Source: Clostridia bacterium
GTDB lineage: Bacteria; Bacillota_A; Clostridia; Oscillospirales; CAG-272
Length of the DNA: 64,000 nt
Assembly: GCA_017462125.1 (NCBI GenBank)
Contig: JAFTRQ010000177.1
Location: 1-64,000, forward strand
Reading direction: 5' to 3'
The notes below the pieces were generated by a model. It saw nothing but the letters and a program-made list of their open reading frames with translations, was not told the DNA's origin and made no database searches. The translations under genes and the position numbers were made by a program. Below are positions 1-8,300 of the stretch, piece after piece (positions within the stretch are counted from its first letter, which is position 1; each line of letters begins with the position of its first letter).

Positions 1-1
1 C

Positions 2-139
2 GGTGTCAGACAACGAAGCCTAATGCACATTCAGATCAAAGACCTTGACTTTGATAACAATGTTGTGTACGTGAACGTAACCAAGAATAGAAAGCCTCTC
101 ATCGTACCTCTCAATCATAAAACGATGTGTTCGACGTAA
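2..139 (+). pseudogene. Tyrosine recombinase (phage integrase family) remnant
   Basis: An open frame enters from the window edge and stops at 137-139. It reads GVRQRSLMHIQIKDLDFDNN followed by VVYV and a basic run ending IVPLNHK. Tyrosine recombinases have this pattern at the start of the catalytic domain, with the catalytic Arg inside a G-[LVM]-R motif followed by 'I..LDF' and a 'K..K.R.vPL' strand. The frame stops soon after this block, so the downstream H-x-x-R and catalytic Tyr boxes are missing. I infer a decayed integrase tail, consistent with an old mobile element at the left edge. The 5' part lies outside the window. Confidence 0.6.
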
Positions 140-205
140 TAAGATTTTACAATTCAATTACTCAACGACGCTTATATTTCAATGCTTTTATATCATGTGA
201 GTTAA

Positions 206-316
206 TATCATGAAGACTACTGCGTTGAGATGATGGGTCTCATCGGCGCAGGTAACAACCCCATGGTCGGTATGACTGTTGCTGTTGCTGTTGCTATCGA
301 AGAGGCAAGCAAGTAA
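206..316 (+). other. Short open fragment ending in a hydrophobic VAVAVAIEE tail
   Basis: The frame following the in-frame stop at 203-205 encodes about 36 residues (methionines at 230 and 233) and ends at 314-316 just before a strong terminator. Its last residues, GMTVAVAVAIEEASK, resemble the end of another short fragment at 926-988 (YDVVVAVVIEETSM). No Shine-Dalgarno site stands out. It may be the 3' end of a degraded gene or of a small peptide gene. I do not recognise the family. Confidence 0.25.
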
Positions 317-336
317 TTTAGTTTATCATTCATTTT

Positions 337-384
337 GCTGAGAGAAACTTTTTTCAAAAAGTTTCTCTCAGCACCTATTTTTTT
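337..384 (+). terminator. Intrinsic terminator
   Basis: A near-perfect inverted repeat spans 337-372 (a GCTGAGAGAAACTT arm and its complement). A T-rich run follows at 378-384. It ends the short fragment before it and insulates the gene starting at 421. Confidence 0.85.
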
Positions 385-420
385 ACTTTAAAATAGCTTA
401 CATATGATAGGGGTAACATC

Positions 421-903
421 ATGCCTTATATGCACAAAAGAACGTTTGACATCTCTAAAAGCATACCAACAGCAGTCACTCGAAACACAGACAACGGCAC
501 AGAAATTCATTACGATCCGATGCCGGATCATTTTCAAGTGGACGAGCTCATTGCTATCCCTTTGCAAATCTTAAACCGTAAAGGTTATCTTACCGCGTGC
601 AGTTGTGCGGGGCACCCATTTGATCCGGTGTTTTTCACAGAAACCAATGACGGTGCTTGGGAACCCTTTTGCGCAGACGGATTTTGCCTTTGTATCAGCT
701 ATATTACATTTTTAGGCGATTACAATTTTCCTTTCCTGCCCAAGGGCTTTGAACAAGACAAAGCACCGGCGGGAGTCCGCATTTCCCGCAAGCATGAAAA
801 AAACGGAGATGCTTGGGAAACTCTGTCAAGTGTTATGGAATCTATGAAATCCTTGTACGATTGGGCGAATGAATTACCCAATCTCGACAGTTCCGCGAAA
901 TAA
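421..903 (+). CDS. Hypothetical protein with a central CSCAGH motif
   Basis: This 160-residue soluble protein follows a GGGG-type Shine-Dalgarno site 8 nt before the ATG. It has no signal peptide or membrane segment. The central block 'ILNRKGYLTACSCAGHPFD' (about residues 50-67) is its most distinctive feature. I associate similar 'I.iLN.KGY.T...CsGH' blocks with small uncharacterised proteins of phages and integrative elements, but that is recollection, not a search. The Cys and His residues could bind metal. The upstream integrase remnant fits an accessory-element origin. Function is unknown. Confidence 0.7.
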   Translation: MPYMHKRTFDISKSIPTAVTRNTDNGTEIHYDPMPDHFQVDELIAIPLQILNRKGYLTACSCAGHPFDPVFFTETNDGAWEPFCADGFCLCISYITFLGDYNFPFLPKGFEQDKAPAGVRISRKHEKNGDAWETLSSVMESMKSLYDWANELPNLDSSAK

Positions 904-925
904 AAGGAATCTGCCGCACCGCGGT

Positions 926-988
926 ATGAGTATGCATACTCCGTATGACGTGGTTGTTGCAGTTGTTATTGAAGAAACTTCCATGTAA
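926..988 (+). other. Very short open fragment with a VVVAVVIEE tail
   Basis: Twenty codons from ATG 926 to the stop at 986-988 end in YDVVVAVVIEETSM. The DNA and the peptide resemble the end of the 206-316 fragment, including the position of the stop. There is no good ribosome-binding site. It is most likely a fossil tail of a duplicated gene, although a tiny peptide gene cannot be excluded. Confidence 0.2.
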
Positions 989-1069
989 AGGAAAACACTC
1001 GGAGTTCCGTTCCCCCGCACCGTCGGCGCGGGGGGTTATAGAATAATGTTACAGAGAGGAAATTACGTC

Positions 1070-1375
1070 ATGTATGATAATGATAAAACAACAGATCCAA
1101 TGCAAGATGACGGTATTGTAACTTTGTTATCTGCTACAGGCGAGGAAATCGATTTTGCAGAGATCGCCGGGATCGCTTACCATGGGCACTTTTATGCTAT
1201 TCTCCAGCCCATGGAGCTTTTAGAGGGAATGGACGACGACGAGGCACTCGTCTTTGAGGTCACCCGCGCCGAAAACGGAGACGATCAGTTCACTATTGTC
1301 CTGGATGACGATATCATTGACGCTGTATTTGCAGAATACGAGAAGCTGTATAACGAAGCTAACAGTCAGAACTAA
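1070..1375 (+). CDS. DUF1292-like acidic protein
   Basis: The protein has 101 residues, is very acidic and has no signal peptide. The start at 1070 is preferred over an ATG at 1046 because GAGAGGA lies 9 nt upstream of 1070. The pattern 'DGIVTLLSATGEEIDFAEIA', then a 'Y.G..YAIL.P' strand and an acidic C-terminal part, fits the DUF1292 family. That family is small, cytosolic, widespread in Firmicutes and has no established function. A GC-rich palindrome (1012-1034) sits between this gene and the short fragment upstream. The gene ends before a strong terminator and appears monocistronic. Confidence 0.6.
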   Translation: MYDNDKTTDPMQDDGIVTLLSATGEEIDFAEIAGIAYHGHFYAILQPMELLEGMDDDEALVFEVTRAENGDDQFTIVLDDDIIDAVFAEYEKLYNEANSQN

Positions 1376-1408
1376 CCTCTTAGTGTGATAATATACCCTT
1401 TATAAAAG

Positions 1409-1458
1409 TTGGACACATCATTTACGTGTTTCTGCGCGGTGATGTGTCCAATTTTTTT
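1409..1458 (+). terminator. Intrinsic terminator
   Basis: A 12-bp perfect stem (TTGGACACATCA at 1409-1420 with 1440-1451) is followed by seven T residues. It closes the DUF1292-like gene. Confidence 0.9.
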
Positions 1459-1568
1459 ACATATATAGAGGATTTTTGCTAGAAAAAGTAAGCGACTGAT
1501 ATAGATCCAGATGTTTTAAGACGGTGTGGGTGCTCAAGGAATAACTAACATTTATTTTTTGTTTTCTA

Positions 1569-1597
1569 TTGCAAAGGCAAGGCAAATGTGGTAAAAT
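1569..1597 (+). promoter_or_regulatory. Promoter of the radical SAM gene
   Basis: TTGCAA (1569-1574) and TAAAAT (1592-1597) are separated by 17 bp, with an extended -10 TG dinucleotide. This places the start of transcription about 20 nt before the coding region at 1624. Confidence 0.65.
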
Positions 1598-1623
1598 AAA
1601 GTATCAAATAAAAGGAAAATGCT

Positions 1624-2466
1624 ATGTTGGACAAAATATATCTTGAAATCACAAACGTTTGCAATTTGAATTGCACGTTTTGTCATAAGACCTCGCGCAA
1701 AAAGAAGTTTATGAGCGAAAACGAATTCGAGCTTTCAACCGACAAGCTACGGCACCAAACAAAGTATTTATACTTCCATCTGATGGGTGAGCCAACGCTT
1801 CATCCACTTTTGCCGACGTTCATAGCCATTGCAAAAGAAAAAGGGTTTATCCCTATGCTGACAACAAACGGTTCTCTTCTCTCTGATAAAGGGAGCTCCC
1901 TGCTCGCATGCCTTCCGTACAAGATCAGCATTTCACTCCACGCTCCCGAAGCTAACCCAACCTTTGCTGATCCATTATATCTTGACAATTGTATCAACTT
2001 TGCCAAAAATGCTGCCGAGAAGGGCTGTATAATTGCGCTGAGGCTTTGGAATCTCGGAACCGACACAGATAACTCATCTATCATCAAAAGGCTTCACGAC
2101 GAATTCTCGGGCGAATGGAAACCTATCCGCGGAGGAAGCAGTCTGAAATTGTCCGACAATCTGTATTTGGAATGGGGGCAACACTTTGAATGGCCCGATC
2201 CCAATCTGCTTGAAGCAGACCCCGATTCAGATTCATTCTGTTACGGTCTTCGCGATCATTGCGCGGTGCTCGTTGACGGCACGGTGATTCCCTGCTGTCT
2301 TGATGCTGATGGAAATCTTTCTCTTGGTAACCTATTCGAATCAAATCTTGAAGAGATTCTTTCTACACCTCGTGCAAAAGCAATATATGATGGATTTACA
2401 AAACGTCGCGCCGTGGAATCATTTTGTAGAAAATGTGGCTTTGCTAAGCGTTTTTCAAAAATATAG
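1624..2466 (+). CDS. Radical SAM/SPASM domain protein
   Basis: This 280-residue protein carries the radical SAM cluster motif C-X3-C-X2-C (Cys13, Cys17, Cys20, in CNLNCTFC), which binds a 4Fe-4S cluster and S-adenosylmethionine. The 'FHLMGEPTLHP' block is the usual SAM-binding GGEP-like strand. A C-terminal Cys-rich region (from about residue 205: CYGLRDHC, IPCC, FCRKCGF) looks like a SPASM or twitch domain that would hold one or two auxiliary Fe-S clusters. The Shine-Dalgarno AAAGGA lies 8 nt before the ATG. Proteins of this compact type are common in Clostridia and Bacteroidia, and their substrate is not established. Nearby peptide-like tails could suggest peptide modification, but I see no convincing precursor gene. 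Confidence 0.85.
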   Translation: MLDKIYLEITNVCNLNCTFCHKTSRKKKFMSENEFELSTDKLRHQTKYLYFHLMGEPTLHPLLPTFIAIAKEKGFIPMLTTNGSLLSDKGSSLLACLPYKISISLHAPEANPTFADPLYLDNCINFAKNAAEKGCIIALRLWNLGTDTDNSSIIKRLHDEFSGEWKPIRGGSSLKLSDNLYLEWGQHFEWPDPNLLEADPDSDSFCYGLRDHCAVLVDGTVIPCCLDADGNLSLGNLFESNLEEILSTPRAKAIYDGFTKRRAVESFCRKCGFAKRFSKI

Positions 2467-2755
2467 AGGCTCAAATCAAGGATTTGAGCCTCAGACTGTC
2501 GAAAAAGCTGTTATACCGCAAGGAGGAAAAGAAAGAGCAAGAGCATTTTTAAAATTGCAATATATAAAAATGAATCCCAAGGCACTCATCGAGATTGCCT
2601 TGGGATTTCTTGCTTTTTCCGTTCTTACACTCTGCCGTACCCTTGTACGGCGACGAATATAAGAACGAAAAATAAACCTACCTTTTTCGAAATCTCACAG
2701 CGTGTCGAGACTTCTCGACACGCTGTGGCTCAAATCAAAGATTTGAGCCATTTTT
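2466..2755 (+). repeat. Modular intergenic hairpin element, copy A
   Basis: This gene-free 290 bp consists of ordered hairpins. They are an end hairpin at 2466-2492 (12-bp stem); a conserved linker (about 2494-2522); an internal 12-bp hairpin at 2573-2607 with the loop CTCATCGAGAT; a two-part stem at 2620-2667 (CGTTCTTA paired with TAAGAACG, enclosing a CCGTAC hairpin); a hairpin at 2697-2726; and a second end hairpin at 2726-2750 followed by T5. The two end hairpins share the same stem sequence (GGCTCAAATC). An inverted second copy lies at 26989-27277. The outer hairpin plus T run probably also acts as the terminator of the radical SAM gene. Confidence 0.8.
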
Positions 2756-3167
2756 ATAGCTTTTGATTCAATCGCTTACCCGTTATCTTGACAGCAAAGT
2801 AAACAGAAAACCAAATTATTAAATATGTGACTATAAATACAAGTGAAAAAATAGCCAACACAATCATCTCAAACGGGATCCACGAATTTATAATATAGCA
2901 GCCTGTGTACGCAACATATTGTGTTATAAAATGTACGAATAACGATTTTGCAATTGGCCAATGCTCGATTTGATTGAACACACTCGATCCTGCCTGCACA
3001 AAGGCAAGTAGGTAAGTAGATACGATCGCTAGCAATATTTGAAATCCGCTAATTTCAAATGAATCAAGCGTTACCGACAGAATTGCGAACACAATTCCTA
3101 CAATGATAGGCCCAAAACCACCGAAAATAAGACCTCTGTGTAAAAATTCTTTCAAATAACGGTTCAT
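2754..3167 (-). CDS. DUF3021 family membrane protein
   Basis: The protein has 137 residues with four predicted membrane segments at about residues 12-33, 42-62, 75-98 and 104-127. It has no signal peptide. Size, topology and position directly after a LytTR regulator are typical of DUF3021 proteins. These are encoded with stand-alone LytTR regulators in Firmicutes and often hold the regulator in check at the membrane. It starts one base after the LytTR stop codon, so the two genes are translationally coupled. The role of this particular protein is inferred from that gene pairing. Confidence 0.75.
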   Translation of the reverse strand: MNRYLKEFLHRGLIFGGFGPIIVGIVFAILSVTLDSFEISGFQILLAIVSTYLLAFVQAGSSVFNQIEHWPIAKSLFVHFITQYVAYTGCYIINSWIPFEMIVLAIFSLVFIVTYLIIWFSVYFAVKITGKRLNQKL

Positions 3168-3168
3168 C

Positions 3169-3600
3169 TCAGATACCTAACCTTTCCTTAACGTATTTCA
3201 ATTGTCTTCTCGACACGTAATCTCTGTACCCATTTTTCATATTGACCATCAGTGATCCGGATATAGAAGCTTCAAAACTTTTTATCTTATCAATTCGTAC
3301 GATACAAGATTGATTGATCTTTACAAAGCTATTGTCAAGCATCTCTTCTATAACGTATAATCTGTGCTTTATCACGAGCTTTTTATTTTCTACCGTCGCG
3401 TAAACCTTTCCGTCTTCAACGCTAAATGCATATATATCAGACAACTTTAGCGGAATGATCTCATGATCTGTGTATCCTATTAATTCAATATTTTCAGACA
3501 TAACAAGCTCTTCAATTTTATCGGCAAGCTTATTTTTCTGCCTCGCATACACGATCACCTCTTCCTCTCTCTCTTTATCGATAAATAAGCTGAACTTCAT
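3169..3600 (-). CDS. LytTR-domain transcriptional regulator
   Basis: This 143-residue protein has a C-terminal LytTR DNA-binding domain at about residues 40-143. It shows the 'IYAFSVEDGKVYATV' strand, the 'FVKINQSCIVRIDKI' block and the 'Y.DYVSRRQLKYVKERLG' end typical of that fold. There is no receiver domain, so it is a single-domain regulator. The start is set at 3600 because GGAGG lies just upstream; a longer reading from 3639 would begin inside the -10 box of the promoter. It forms an operon with the DUF3021 membrane protein. Such pairs usually regulate themselves and a transporter or stress gene, but no such target is adjacent here. Confidence 0.85.
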   Translation of the reverse strand: MKFSLFIDKEREEEVIVYARQKNKLADKIEELVMSENIELIGYTDHEIIPLKLSDIYAFSVEDGKVYATVENKKLVIKHRLYVIEEMLDNSFVKINQSCIVRIDKIKSFEASISGSLMVNMKNGYRDYVSRRQLKYVKERLGI

Positions 3601-3630
3601 ATTTACCTCCATAATCGTTTCACTGATATC

Positions 3631-3658
3631 ATTATACAAAATTTCAGAAATATTTCAA
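3631..3658 (-). promoter_or_regulatory. Promoter of the LytTR/DUF3021 operon
   Basis: On the minus strand, TTGAAA (3658-3653) and TATAAT (3636-3631) are separated by 16 bp. The predicted transcript starts about 25 nt before the ATG at 3600. Confidence 0.6.
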
Positions 3659-3700
3659 TAGCTTTTTCTTATTCGGTCAATTTTTCGACGTATTCGGCAT

Positions 3701-3750
3701 AATAAAAAACCACCCACGGTCCAATTCCTACGGAATCAAACTGTGGGTGG
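3701..3750 (-). terminator. Terminator of the cohesin/dockerin gene pair
   Basis: On the minus strand a stem CCACCCAC/GTGGGTGG (3750-3743 with 3717-3710) encloses an inner GATTCC/GGAATT hairpin. A T-rich run (3709-3701) follows. It lies just after the stop of the gene ending at 3768. Confidence 0.85.
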
Positions 3751-3767
3751 AGTTATAACGAAAAATC

Positions 3768-5351
3768 TTACTTTTTCTTCTTAAGCACGAAGAAGTATAC
3801 AGCTACGAGAGCGATTACTACAACAATACTTACGATGAGTACCCAGAGCCAAGCAAGAGACTTAGCGGGGATCTCGCCGGGAGCATCGATGATCTCTGTA
3901 CAAACTGTGCACTCCTTACCAGCGGTAGAACCGGGCTCGGAATAAGTAGGATCAACAGCGGGGATGTCCTTAAGGGTGTGGCCTGTGGGCTGAACAACCT
4001 GAGGAGCAACAAGAACTACGTTACAAACGGAGCACTTTGTACCCTCTGTGGAGCCTGCAGCTGTGCATGATGCAGCAACGGCAGCGATCTTCTCTTCTGT
4101 GTGTGCTACGGGCTGAACAACCTCAGGAGCAACAAGAACTACGTTACAAACGGAGCACTTTGTACCCTCTGTGGAGCCTGCCTTTGTGCAAGTAGCAGCT
4201 ACAGCAGCGATCTTCTCTTCTGTATGAGCTACGGGCTGAACAACCTCGGGAGCCTTGAGTACAACCTCACAAACGGAGCACTTTGTACCCTCTGTGGAGC
4301 CCGCCTTTGTGCAAGTAGCAGCTACAGCAGCGATCTTTTCTTCGGTGTGAGCTGCGGGCTGAACTACTTCAGGAGCCTTCAGAACAACTTCACAAACGGA
4401 GCACTTTGTACCCTCTGTGGAGCCTGCCTTTGTGCAAGTAGCAGCTACAGCAGCGATCTTTTCTTCGGTGTGACCCTTTGCATCAACAACCTCCTGAGCT
4501 ACAAGAACAGCGTTGCAGTTCTTGCACTTGGAGCCCTCGGTAAGACCGATGGATGTGCAAGTGGGTTCGATAGCAGCAACAACCTCTGCCTCATGTGCAA
4601 GAGCATCTACAGCCTCGGGAGCTTCAAGAACTTCGTCACAAACGGAGCACTTTTTACCCTCGGTTGCACCTGCTACGCCACAAGTGGGAGCAACTGCTGC
4701 AATAACTTCTTCAGTGTGACCGAGAGCTTCTACTTCATCATACTTCTTGATAGCTGTGCAGCCTGCATCGCTACAAGGAATGTATGTGTAACCTGCTTCG
4801 GTACATGTGGGCTCAACGATTTCAGCATTTTCAGCCTTGAAGGTGTGAGCATCAGAGCCGGAGGACTCAACCTTTGTGTTAGAGGCATTCAGAGCCTTAA
4901 CGTTGTTAGCAACGATTGTTACCTTATCGCCGGTGAAGGAATCCTTAACCTTGAAGGAAAGAGTAACAAGTGTACCAACCTTTGTAACATCCTCGGTAGC
5001 CATAACGTCAGTCATAACGAGAAGCTTACCCTCAAGAGGAGTTACAGCGTAAATAGTGTAAATATCGCCATTGACAACGTCTCCGGGTACAAACTCAAGA
5101 GCATCTGTATCATATACAACGTCGAGAGTAAAGTAACATACACCGGGGTTGTTGTTAATTACTACATCAATCTCTAAGGTGTCACCTGCGGTAACGAGAA
5201 CGTTACCCTCGACATCCACAGTAGCGTCCTTAGCCGCTACTGCGATGTCGAAAGTTGCACTTGCAGTGTCAGCCGCGGAAACGGCTACAACTGCCATAGA
5301 GAGCATCATCATAGCAACCAAAAGCGATACAAGTATTCCTTTAAGTTGCAT
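3768..5351 (-). CDS. Membrane-anchored protein with an N-terminal cohesin-like domain and Cys-X2-Cys repeats
   Basis: This protein has 527 residues. An N-terminal signal peptide ends near AVSAA (about residue 26). A cohesin-like domain follows at about residues 30-170: 'GDTLEIDVVINNN', 'YDTDALEFVPGDV' and a 'GTLVTLSFKVKD' strand. Eight repeats of about 41 residues come next, each with a 'PTCT..G.T.G.KCSVC' core. The eighth repeat has lost its first Cys. A C-terminal transmembrane helix (about residues 499-523) ends in a KKKK tail. There is no LPXTG sorting motif, so it should be held in the membrane and face outward. It begins 23 bp after the stop of the dockerin-bearing protein with a GAGGTG site, so both are on one transcript. 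I infer that it anchors a dockerin partner. The function of the repeats is unknown. Confidence 0.75.
   Translation of the reverse strand: MQLKGILVSLLVAMMMLSMAVVAVSAADTASATFDIAVAAKDATVDVEGNVLVTAGDTLEIDVVINNNPGVCYFTLDVVYDTDALEFVPGDVVNGDIYTIYAVTPLEGKLLVMTDVMATEDVTKVGTLVTLSFKVKDSFTGDKVTIVANNVKALNASNTKVESSGSDAHTFKAENAEIVEPTCTEAGYTYIPCSDAGCTAIKKYDEVEALGHTEEVIAAVAPTCGVAGATEGKKCSVCDEVLEAPEAVDALAHEAEVVAAIEPTCTSIGLTEGSKCKNCNAVLVAQEVVDAKGHTEEKIAAVAATCTKAGSTEGTKCSVCEVVLKAPEVVQPAAHTEEKIAAVAATCTKAGSTEGTKCSVCEVVLKAPEVVQPVAHTEEKIAAVAATCTKAGSTEGTKCSVCNVVLVAPEVVQPVAHTEEKIAAVAASCTAAGSTEGTKCSVCNVVLVAPQVVQPTGHTLKDIPAVDPTYSEPGSTAGKECTVCTEIIDAPGEIPAKSLAWLWVLIVSIVVVIALVAVYFFVLKKKK
4021..4512 (-). repeat. Tandem 123-bp coding repeats
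   Basis: Four units with an exact 123-bp period (starting 4021, 4144, 4267 and 4390) encode the 41-residue HTEEKIAAVAATCT-type repeats of the cohesin-like protein. Near identity at DNA level points to recent duplication. Copy number may vary between strains. Confidence 0.85.
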
Positions 5352-5374
5352 AATTACACCTCACAGACTAATTA

Positions 5375-8300
5375 TTAAAGCACAGGACCAGCAATGATCA
5401 TCCATGCAAGGTATTCAGCTACTTCTTCAAAGCTTTCGAAGCCTTCAACTGCACAACCATCGAGGTAAACATAGTAGGACATATCCTTCAATTCTTCTAC
5501 AGCGAGAGTTGTAAAGAGCTTTTCATCGTTTGCGCCGATCTTGCCGTCATCGTCCATATCGGGAGCTACAGCTGCCAGGATACCTTCAACGTCAACACCT
5601 GTCATTACGAGGTAATCGTAAGCAGTGCCATTGGAAGAAACAAATGCACGGAGAGCTGCGATATCGAATACGTCAACAACACCGTCACGGTTTACGTCAG
5701 CGATTGCATCGGTAGAACCGTTAGCAACGAGATTCATAAGCTTCTGGATATCGGAAACACCGATGATACCATCACCGTTGAGTTCACCTGCAATAACAGC
5801 ATCAACAGTTACATAGTCTTCGTCATCAAGGATATCAGCCCAAACTTCGCCGTCTTCGTCGAAGTCAACAACTGCACCATATGCTCCAGAGTAAATGTCA
5901 TATTCACCCCATGCATTCTCAGAAACCTGAAGGGTAACGAGTGCAAGAGCAACGTCCTCACCGTCGAGAGTTACGAATGTGGGATCGCCGTTTACATCAT
6001 GCTCGGTGTAAATTACGAAGCCATACTCATAGTAATCAACGTGTGTAGTTGCACCAAAGTCATAAACGAGTTCAACGCTTACGATGTCAAATGCATAGCC
6101 ATATACTTCAACGTAGAGCTGGTTGAATGCAAATGCATCAGCAGTAACGTTAACAGCTACAGTGATCTTGGAGCCTGCAGCAACGAGAGCATTCTCAACA
6201 GAGATAGTTGTGTCAAGCTCAACTACATTTTCAGTAACGAACTCACCACAATCAGGGCAGCTGTACTTAGCTACACCGTCAACAACCTCAATGAGGTCAG
6301 AGTAGTCATGTCCTGTAGCGGGAATTTCAGTAACAGTACCACGAGTGATCATGCCACAATCTACACAGTAATCAAACTCAGTGTTACCTGTTGTTGTACA
6401 TGTAGGAGCCTTAGCCTTAGCGGTAACAACGTTATGCTCGTAGTCAGCCTCGAGACCAAGTTCTTCACCGCAAGAGCACTTGAAGCCCTTGTAGTCTACG
6501 TGATCTGCGGAAGTACAACCAAAGTCAACCTTAATGGAAACGCCGTTCACGGATATTGCGTGACCGGTTGCAGCAGCGCCGGGACGCTCATCAACGTATT
6601 CACAATTTACGCAGAAATACTTTTCAACACCAGCAGTGGTACATTTAGGAGCAACTACAGCGTCAGCCTTATCCTGGCCCTTCTTGTCGCCATCAGCCCA
6701 CTTGGTGTACTCGTGAGCTGTCTTAGCAGCAGCAGAGTAATCCTTGAAGTATGTAGCCTTACATACGGAACACTCAACTACCTTATAAGAATCAAGAGTG
6801 CAATTATAATCAGCAGCGGTTGTGAGGTTGTGGTTTTTAATAACTACATCGGTGTGACCGTTCTTAGCAACAGCAATCTTGTCACACTTTGCGCAGCAGT
6901 AAATGGTCTCAGTGTAGTACTTGGTAGCATCGGTTACGCCATTGAATCTGTAACCATCCTCGGTACAAGTAGGAGCCTGACCCTTCTGCCAACCCATATA
7001 CTGAGCACCGTGAGCTGCGATCTTAAGAGCTTCATCTCTTTCGTTCTTATCAGTGGTTGCAGGATCATCACAAACGATCAGATCGCCAACCTTAATGTGT
7101 GTTGTACAATCCTTACAAGTGAAGTAAGCCTTTGTACCGGGAACAGTACATGTCTCAGGAACCTCAGGAACAGCGGTGGTATTCCAATCGTGTACGAGGT
7201 CACCGTCAGCAGTTGCAGTTGCAAGAGAAGCAAGAGTTACAGCTTTTGCCTTTGTAAGAATAGTCTCATCTGCCTTCCAAAGCAAACCACAAGCTTCACA
7301 CTTCTGGTGAGCAGCAACGCCCTTAGCAGTACATGTTGCAGCTACTGCAGCAACATCCTTAAGCTTTGCGCCGTGAGCTGTTTCAACAACATCGCCTGTC
7401 TCAATCTTGTGAACGATACCACAACAAGAATAGTAGGAGGTGGTATAAGCCTTAGAAACACAGGTTGCCTCGCCATCTTCCACAAATACACCATCAACGA
7501 TATGCTTGGTAGAATCAATAGGAGCAACTACGGGAGCCGTAATAACAACTCCACAAACGGTACAAATTTCACCAGCGGTTTTGATGCCAGTTGCCTTACA
7601 AGTTGCATCCTGCTTAGCAACGCTCTTACAGTCAGCCTTACAAGAAGCGTCGATAGCTGCATTAGCATCCTTACCACATGCGGAAACGTGATATACAGTA
7701 CCCTTAGTGTGCGCGGGAGTTGCGCCAACCTCAAGGTCAACGAGAGCGCCGCAAGAGCAGAGGTATCTGTTCTGAGCCTTGTTGGTGCAAGAAGCCTTTA
7801 CTACATTTTCTTCAACAGGGGTAGCAGAGGTTGTTACAACGTGGTTGTTGGGATCCTTGCCCTTTGCAGGAGCATCGGTAGCAGGATCAATTGCCTCAAT
7901 GAATCCACAATCAGAACACTTATTCTGATATTTTGCGTCCTCTACACAAGTTGCGGGAACTGTTTCCTTAACGAACTTGTGAGCAGTCTTCGCTTCAGCG
8001 TCCTTGTACTCTGGATGACCGCATACAGTATCATTATTATTCTTATTCTTGTTTCCGCAAGTTCTTACCATAGCGTTGGTAACACTGGAAGTAAGGCAGT
8101 TATAACCCGTAACATACTTCCATTCACCGTATGCATGGCCGGTTGCAAAGGTAACGTCGCCAGTAGTAACATCGTTGCACTTATCACACGTATAGGTTGT
8201 GTATCCATTTGCGGTGCAAGTAGGATAAGTTACAACCTTTGCATCCTCCTCAGTGTATACACACGCGGAAGCTGCCTTTACAACCTTTGTTTCGGTAGCA

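Noticed and set aside
1624..2466. A RiPP biosynthesis cluster around the radical SAM protein
   Set aside because: No precursor with a convincing start, leader or protease/exporter partner is adjacent, and the compact radical SAM/SPASM type is common outside such clusters.
2300..2662. A 120-codon ORF running into the hairpin element
   Set aside because: It overlaps the radical SAM gene in another frame and reads through the palindromes of copy A. It has no ribosome site.
4021..4512. Regular repeats suggestive of a CRISPR array
   Set aside because: The units are contiguous, 123 bp long and in frame, with no unique spacers. They encode protein repeats.
4101..5177. A 358-codon open frame opposite the cohesin-like protein gene
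   Set aside because: It mirrors the 123-bp repeats of the true gene and has no ribosome site or recognisable domain.
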